64,000 nt of DNA from Orthonyx spaldingii (taxonomy: Eukaryota > Chordata > Aves > Passeriformes > Orthonychidae). The notes under the pieces were generated by a model. It worked only from the letters and a program-made list of their open reading frames with translations, had not been told where the DNA came from and did no database searches. Location of the stretch: the NCBI GenBank assembly GCA_013397795.1, contig VZTJ01002480.1, positions 644,317 through 708,316 on the forward strand. Reading direction: 5' to 3'. A program made the translations under genes and the position numbers. Positions 58,901 through 64,000 of this stretch are shown here, piece by piece (position 1 is the stretch's first letter; each line of letters opens with the position of its first letter).

Positions 58901-61124
58901 TAATGATGATTGTAGAACCTGTAAGTGTCCTATCACCTTAGGTGTGATAGGCTATGTTTATCCATTTTGGGAGGGATGCACATTTCTGGCTGCAAATTAT
59001 CCTGCTTGGATGTGGTGTCTGCAGCTCATCACTGAGAGCTGCCACGTTCCCTTCTCTTCCTGAAACCTTCAGTCTGAGTCTTTTCTTTCCCCTTAGCTCT
59101 ACACGCTCATGATCCTGTCTTCAAGCAAATCACCCACTCCCCCAAGGTGCAGGTGAGCTGTTACTGCTTCCTAGAATGGTCTGGGGAAAAAATTAATTGC
59201 AGAGTAGTTAATTTTAACTTTCTACACTCCCAGCGGGAGTCATTTTGTCAGTGAAAGGAAATTTAAGTATCTTCAAAGAATAATGTTAACTAGTGTGCAG
59301 AAAACATAAATCTTGGAAAATTGTCTTGCAGGAATTGGGAAGAAAACTAGGTCTTGAGAGACCAGTAGTTGTGCAGAGCATGTATATCTTCAAGGTACAG
59401 TAATTCAAATTGTCACTCAAGAAATAAGGTGAGAAGCTGTGAAACTCTTCACACATCACTTTTTTTTCTTTGCAGCAACCTGGCATTGGTGGTGAAGGTG
59501 AGATTTGTGTTATCTCTGTATCACACTGTAGGTACTGCTCCTTTAGGAAAGGAATATTACCAGGGAAAAGGCTCAGAATCAGACTTAAACCTGTGAGTTT
59601 GGTGGTCCAAACCTTCTTAAAAGAATCTTTGAAATCCAAATTTTTTCAGAAAAGTTTCTACATCATATACAGCTTGAACAAAGAGCTGTTTTTACATTTG
59701 CAGCAGGCTGACAAGTGGTATTTTAATGTAAGATTTAATATGTGTGACAGGTGGGTGGGCAGGGGAGGGCTCTGAGTCAGGGAGATGCAACCCTGAAGTC
59801 CTTGTAGAGGAACTGAATCCCATTAAAGACCCCAATGACAGTCTCTCCTTGCAGTGACACCACACCAGGATGCCACCTTCCTGCACACGGAGCCTCTGGG
59901 CAGGGTCCTGGGGTTCTGGATCGCCCTGGAAGATGCCACACTGGAGAATGGCTGTTTGTGGTTCATCCCTGGCTCTCACACCAGTAAGGGCATGTGTGTG
60001 ACCACTGCTGGTCACCAGCACAGTTCTGCTTTTCCCCACCTCTAGAGCACACAGGGCAGCTTTAAACTTCTGCTCACCTAAAGATTCACCCAGTTTGTGT
60101 TAATCATAGTACTCTTCAGATTTTAAACCACTCATTCCTCAAATCCTGGAGCCAGCTGTATGCATATCAAGATTTGTGCTCCTATAGAAAACACAAACGG
60201 ACCAAAGGTTGACTTTGCATAAGCGTGTGACTATTTGTGTTACTGAGGGTCTGTTGCAATGCACAGAAGGGGCCAGAAAGGGAAACAAAAGGCAGCTCTT
60301 TTATCTGTTTCTGCCACAGCTGGAAAATCCTAAATCTCTGCTTAACGAAGAAGACCCCACCCAAACTACTAAGGAAAGTATGAATATAGTAATAATAAAG
60401 TTCCTATCATTGCCAAGAAAAATCAGTGATATTGTTCCTTTGCTGTGCAGAATGTAGCCAGGTGTTTAATTTTTGTGTGTTTGCTTATTCTGTGGATTTG
60501 CAGATGGGATTAGTCGGAGGATGGTCCGTGCAGCTTCAGGTGCCTCAACATGTGTAGAATTTGTAGGGTCAGAGCCAGCCTACGATGACAAGCAGTTCAT
60601 ACCTCTGCCTATAAATAAAGGTACAAACCACCCCAACCGTGGCCCTTCACAGCTCAAGAAAACACAAGGGAGCTAAAATCATATTTTAACCCTTGCACCT
60701 TCCGTTTCACTGGAAAGCCAGTGCTCATCTTTTGGAAAAACAGCAGTCAGGTGATTCTTTCCCACAGGTGGACTCATCCTCATCCATGGTGAGGTCGTGC
60801 ATAAGAGTGAACTCAACAGCTCAGAGTCTTCTCGGCACGCATTCACCTTCCACGTGATGGAAGCCAAAGGCACCACCTGGAGCAAAGAGAACTGGTAAGG
60901 TTGTGATCCTCTCAAGCGGCTGAGGAAACTGGAACCTTTCCAGTGCAATAGTCAGGATAACTACTGGGGGTCTTGCCTGTCACAGTTTATTGGTAGTGCC
61001 TCAGCTGGCATTGATTTTGTACCTGCAGAACAGGAACAGCCTCTGAAGTTTTGCTTTTACCTCTTCCTTACTCCCTAGGCTCCAGCCAACTCCTGAGCTG
61101 CCTTTTCCATCGCTCTACACTTGA
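55950..61124 (+). CDS. PHYHD1: PHYHD1, phytanoyl-CoA dioxygenase domain-containing protein 1
   Basis: PHYHD1 is an Fe(II)/2-oxoglutarate oxygenase of the phytanoyl-CoA hydroxylase family; its physiological substrate is unsettled. Eleven coding exons are read: 55950-55982, 56800-56958, 57478-57553, 57685-57732, 59097-59152, 59332-59394, 59476-59497, 59855-59983, 60504-60620, 60768-60894 and 61079-61124 (TGA). They total 876 nt, 291 aa, equal to human. Phases fit throughout. The iron facial triad is intact: His156 and Asp158 in VTPHQDATF, and His246 in IHGEVVHKS. Arg257 (SSRHAF) is the likely 2-oxoglutarate-binding residue. Exon 1 encodes only MASVSQHQIQK and was found by its match to the family N-terminus plus the AAG|gtaagg donor. 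Exon 7 is a 22-nt microexon. The reading frame is open upstream of exon 2 back to about 56740, but no ATG is present and an acceptor (ctcttccag) lies at 56799, so the spliced model is preferred. Confidence 0.95.
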
Positions 61125-61780
61125 AGTTAGTGACTGGCTTGTGGAGTCAATAGCTGATCAATATTCCTTTCTGATTGTTCATTCGTGGTCTCTTTAAACA
61201 CAACCTTCACTAGATCAGCTCTCAATGTTCATTTATCCTCCTTCTTGAAACCAGGACCATTCTCACAGCCCAAAACCTGCAGCAGACAGAAGCTTCTACT
61301 GCAGCAGGAGCCCTGCCAGTATGAGAGTATTCACCCAGTCCCTTTGGTAAGGAAACACCTTCAGTCTTGAAAACAAACCAACTCAGACCATTGCACCTTG
61401 ACTGGGACCACTTACCAAGCATTTCTCCTTGCAGATACTCAGTATTTTCTTGTGTTTAAGAGCTAAAGTGCATTTCTTGTCTGGTTGATTCCAGCAATGC
61501 AGGTGAACATGTGGGGAGAAGTTTGATTAGGTCTCTGTCCTGTTGTTGGAATAACAGTGATTTAAAACAATCTTGTTGTGGGCAAAATGAAGCAGGAAGT
61601 CTGCTTTTTGTGGTCAATCTTCTAAACACTCCTGCCAGACTGTAGCTGAGTGTTTTATCTCTGGGTGTGTTGATTAAAAATATGACAATTCTTAAATATT
61701 CATGTTGAAATGTTGGAAACAAAACCTCAGTCAAACTCTTTACACTTAAATAAAAAGATAGAAATGCTCCTTTTCATCTC
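61125..61780 (+). other. PHYHD1: PHYHD1 3' UTR
   Basis: The sequence from the stop to just past the first canonical AATAAA (61749-61754) is about 650 nt. The hexamer is followed by a T-rich stretch near 61770-61795, consistent with a cleavage site. Confidence 0.55.
61749..61754 (+). terminator. PHYHD1: PHYHD1 candidate poly(A) signal AATAAA
   Basis: ACTTAAATAAAAAG is the first canonical signal after the PHYHD1 stop codon, with T-rich sequence downstream. Another AATAAA at 62463-62468 is an alternative. Confidence 0.6.
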
Positions 61781-64000
61781 CATCATCTTTTCTTTGAGGA
61801 AGACACAGTGTGACCTTCTCCCAACAGATGGGGACAGTGCTAAATTGTCTGGTGAGCGGTTGGAACTCTCAGTATGCACAAGAACAATTTCTATCCCCAA
61901 AACCTCACCAAACCCAAACCAACTTATAGCAAGGAATGTTTGGAAATGCAAGCTACATCCCAGGCAAGGTCCAGCCTGTATCCTGAACTGAACAGAAGCT
62001 GTGCAGGTGTGACTTCACCAGCACTGGTGCAGTGGCAACCCTGAGATAGGAGGCCAGTGTCACCAATGCAGGAATTACATCACAGTAACCCTACGGCTGC
62101 TCAGGGCCGTGGCAGAGTGAACTCAAATCTTAACTCATCCCTTTCAAAGGCAGACTGGGGACCTGGGCCATGGCAACAGCAGGAATATTGAATGCAAAGT
62201 TTCTGCATTCAAAAACTACCTTTTCTACAGTTTGTTTGAAAGTTGGAAGCAGGGTGGAAGGAAAGCAAATTTCTCCACCTCTGGTGCAATTTAAGACATC
62301 AGTGGCAAAGGCTGTGACTTGTGACAGAAGCAACTCAAGTTTTGTCTGTGTCTTTCCATGAGAGGAATTAATAATTTAGAATTCTGCCAAGGAGGGATAG
62401 TTTGTCCTGACTTGCACCACTACCTGCAGCATGCAAAACCATCTACTTAAGTGCATAAACCAAATAAAAAAGCTGGATTGACTGGCAGAATTTCCTGTTA
62501 AACATGAAGGAAACAGCCCAGCAGTTACTGAGTTTGGTTTTCTACAGAGTATCTGACAATTCACTGTGTTAGTAACCAGCTCTGGCCAACTTTGGCATCC
62601 TCAGGGAAAGAAGCATCAAATCCCAGGAGCCCTTCCCAGGCAGGGGGATGAATTGGGCAATGCTGCCTCTCAGCTTTTCCAGTCCTGGCTTGTTGCAGGG
62701 ACACACAATATTGGATTCTGGAGCCAACTCTGCTGACCCAGAGACTGGTTTCACTCCACCCCTGGTCTTACTTTCCCTCCCAAGACATGGTCTCAGAGCT
62801 ACAGGGCTTCAGGACAGTGTTGTGTAAGGTACCTTGGACTTCCCCCAAACTGCTCCCAAAAGTGAATTAAAAAAGGGTCAGAAGTGAACTTTATGGTGCC
62901 AACTGGAATCCTGGAATGACAATCTCCTACTTGGATACATCCCTGGAGACAGGAAGAGGCAGGGAGGACGCTTGTGTTTTGTTCTAATGGACATTTGACA
63001 AACCAGTGAGAGGAGGCTGTTGATATCGAAGGGTTTCAGACATAAAAATGAAGTGGGTTTTTTGGCCACAAAATGGTAGCTGTAATTTTAATTAAATGGA
63101 TGGGATTCAGTGGCTTTAGTCAATTTGTCGATAGAAGCATTTTTATAAATTATTTGATCAAACATCTGGCTGAAAAAATGTGAGAAGTAGGAAAGTGCAA
63201 TAGTAGAAAATTTTATTGACTTCAACAGATTTTCTGCTTTCAGGATTAATGTGTAATTAATTTTAGCTGTGACTTTGCTTAATTTTCCCCCCATATTAGT
63301 TCCAAATGAATTTAAAGATTAAATCTTCAGGAAGATAAAACATTTTTCTTGCTGAAGCAAACTTCAGAGCTAAAGATACACTCTTCTTATTAGTATGGTC
63401 TGGAATGAGCAGTGTCTGACATTCCCAAACCTCCACTACCCATTCTGGATAAACTCAGCTGTGGCAGCTCTGAGTTTGGAGTTGTGTTTGTGCATTGTGG
63501 TGTGGTTTTGGCTCTTGCTGATGAGGACTGGACATAGCTGGACACTTGTACCTGGTTCCTGTGCCCACCCCCATTACCAAACATGCTTTACATCGTGCTG
63601 ATACAGAAATGAGAGTTCACACACCAAACACAGGACTCAGTACAGAAAACAAGGTACAGTACAGAGGCAGCAACATCTGAGAGATTTGCTTGTTTATTTT
63701 TTCCTCTTTAATTGACTTACCTCTTCTTCCTCTTCTTCCCTTGGGCACCCAGAAGAAACTTAAATTGGATTATTAAATACAAGTGCTGTTTTTATCAGTC
63801 ATGCCTGTTGCTGTTAGAACATAAATCTGGCTATTTTTGACAGGGGTGAAAACAAGACCAAATCAAAACCTTTACTTTAAATAAGTCTTTTTCAATTCTG
63901 TTCTCAACAATTTTCTCTGCTGTACCAAAAGATTGGTTTTTAGCTTTCATTACAGTGCATTTTCTAGTACCACTTTTCTCCAGGAAGGGAGAAAACTGTT
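61781..64000. other. Sequence downstream of PHYHD1
   Basis: No coding exon, RNA gene or known repeat was recognised. In mammals the next gene is DOLK, a single-exon gene on the opposite strand. No DOLK-like reading frame occurs here, so it would lie beyond the window if synteny holds. Confidence 0.55.

Noticed and set aside
1..64000. CRISPR arrays, bacterial operons, phage or toxin systems
   Set aside because: The window is vertebrate nuclear DNA with spliced genes throughout. No regularly spaced repeat arrays or prokaryotic genes were seen.

Overview
The window is vertebrate nuclear DNA, almost certainly from a bird. Two fragments carry the avian CR1 LINE 3' end (a 'tgggttggaa...gacctt/aacttaaa...gatcat' core), introns are compact, GC-rich first exons are present, and one of them is lost in a 327-base assembly gap. 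Gene order TBC1D13 - ENDOG - SPOUT1 - KYAT1 - LRRC8A - PHYHD1 matches the conserved block of human 9q34.11. Species cannot be read from the sequence alone. Exon models were built by hand from ORF pieces, splice consensus and reading-phase continuity, using remembered mammalian orthologues as a guide. Every internal junction keeps frame.

Layout. 1-7370 (+): TBC1D13, all but the first coding exon, then its 3' UTR and a spacer with no recognisable gene. 11372-11698: Ns covering the start of ENDOG. 11699-13598 (+): the rest of ENDOG. 14640-19211 (-): complete SPOUT1 (12 coding exons, 377 aa), convergent with ENDOG, with a CR1 in intron 4 and a CpG-rich promoter at about 19.06-19.34 kb. 20889-26186 (-): complete KYAT1 coding sequence (12 coding exons, 425 aa), with a long 5' intron running to about 31.88 kb. 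31.87-32.22 kb: a CpG island with four YY1-like motifs, interpreted as the shared divergent promoter of KYAT1 (-) and LRRC8A (+). 33557-33682: a probable non-coding LRRC8A exon. 42520-47492 (+): LRRC8A coding sequence in two exons (810 aa), followed by a 3' UTR with a canonical poly(A) signal at 49335 and a possible distal one at 52676. 55950-61124 (+): complete PHYHD1 (11 coding exons, 291 aa). 61125-64000: PHYHD1 3' UTR and sequence without a recognisable gene.

The genes do not form a pathway. They are housekeeping genes in an old syntenic block: a Rab GAP, a mitochondrial nuclease, an RNA methyltransferase/spindle protein, a PLP aminotransferase, the essential subunit of the volume-regulated anion channel, and an Fe(II)/2-oxoglutarate dioxygenase. 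I found no previously undescribed system. The items most worth a second look are gene-structure and regulatory details: a TISU/YY1 element at the SPOUT1 start, the YY1 cluster and possible uORFs at the KYAT1/LRRC8A promoter, a dual-specificity-like splice site in TBC1D13, a CR1 abutting a SPOUT1 splice donor, and a frame-shifting 22-nt microexon in PHYHD1.
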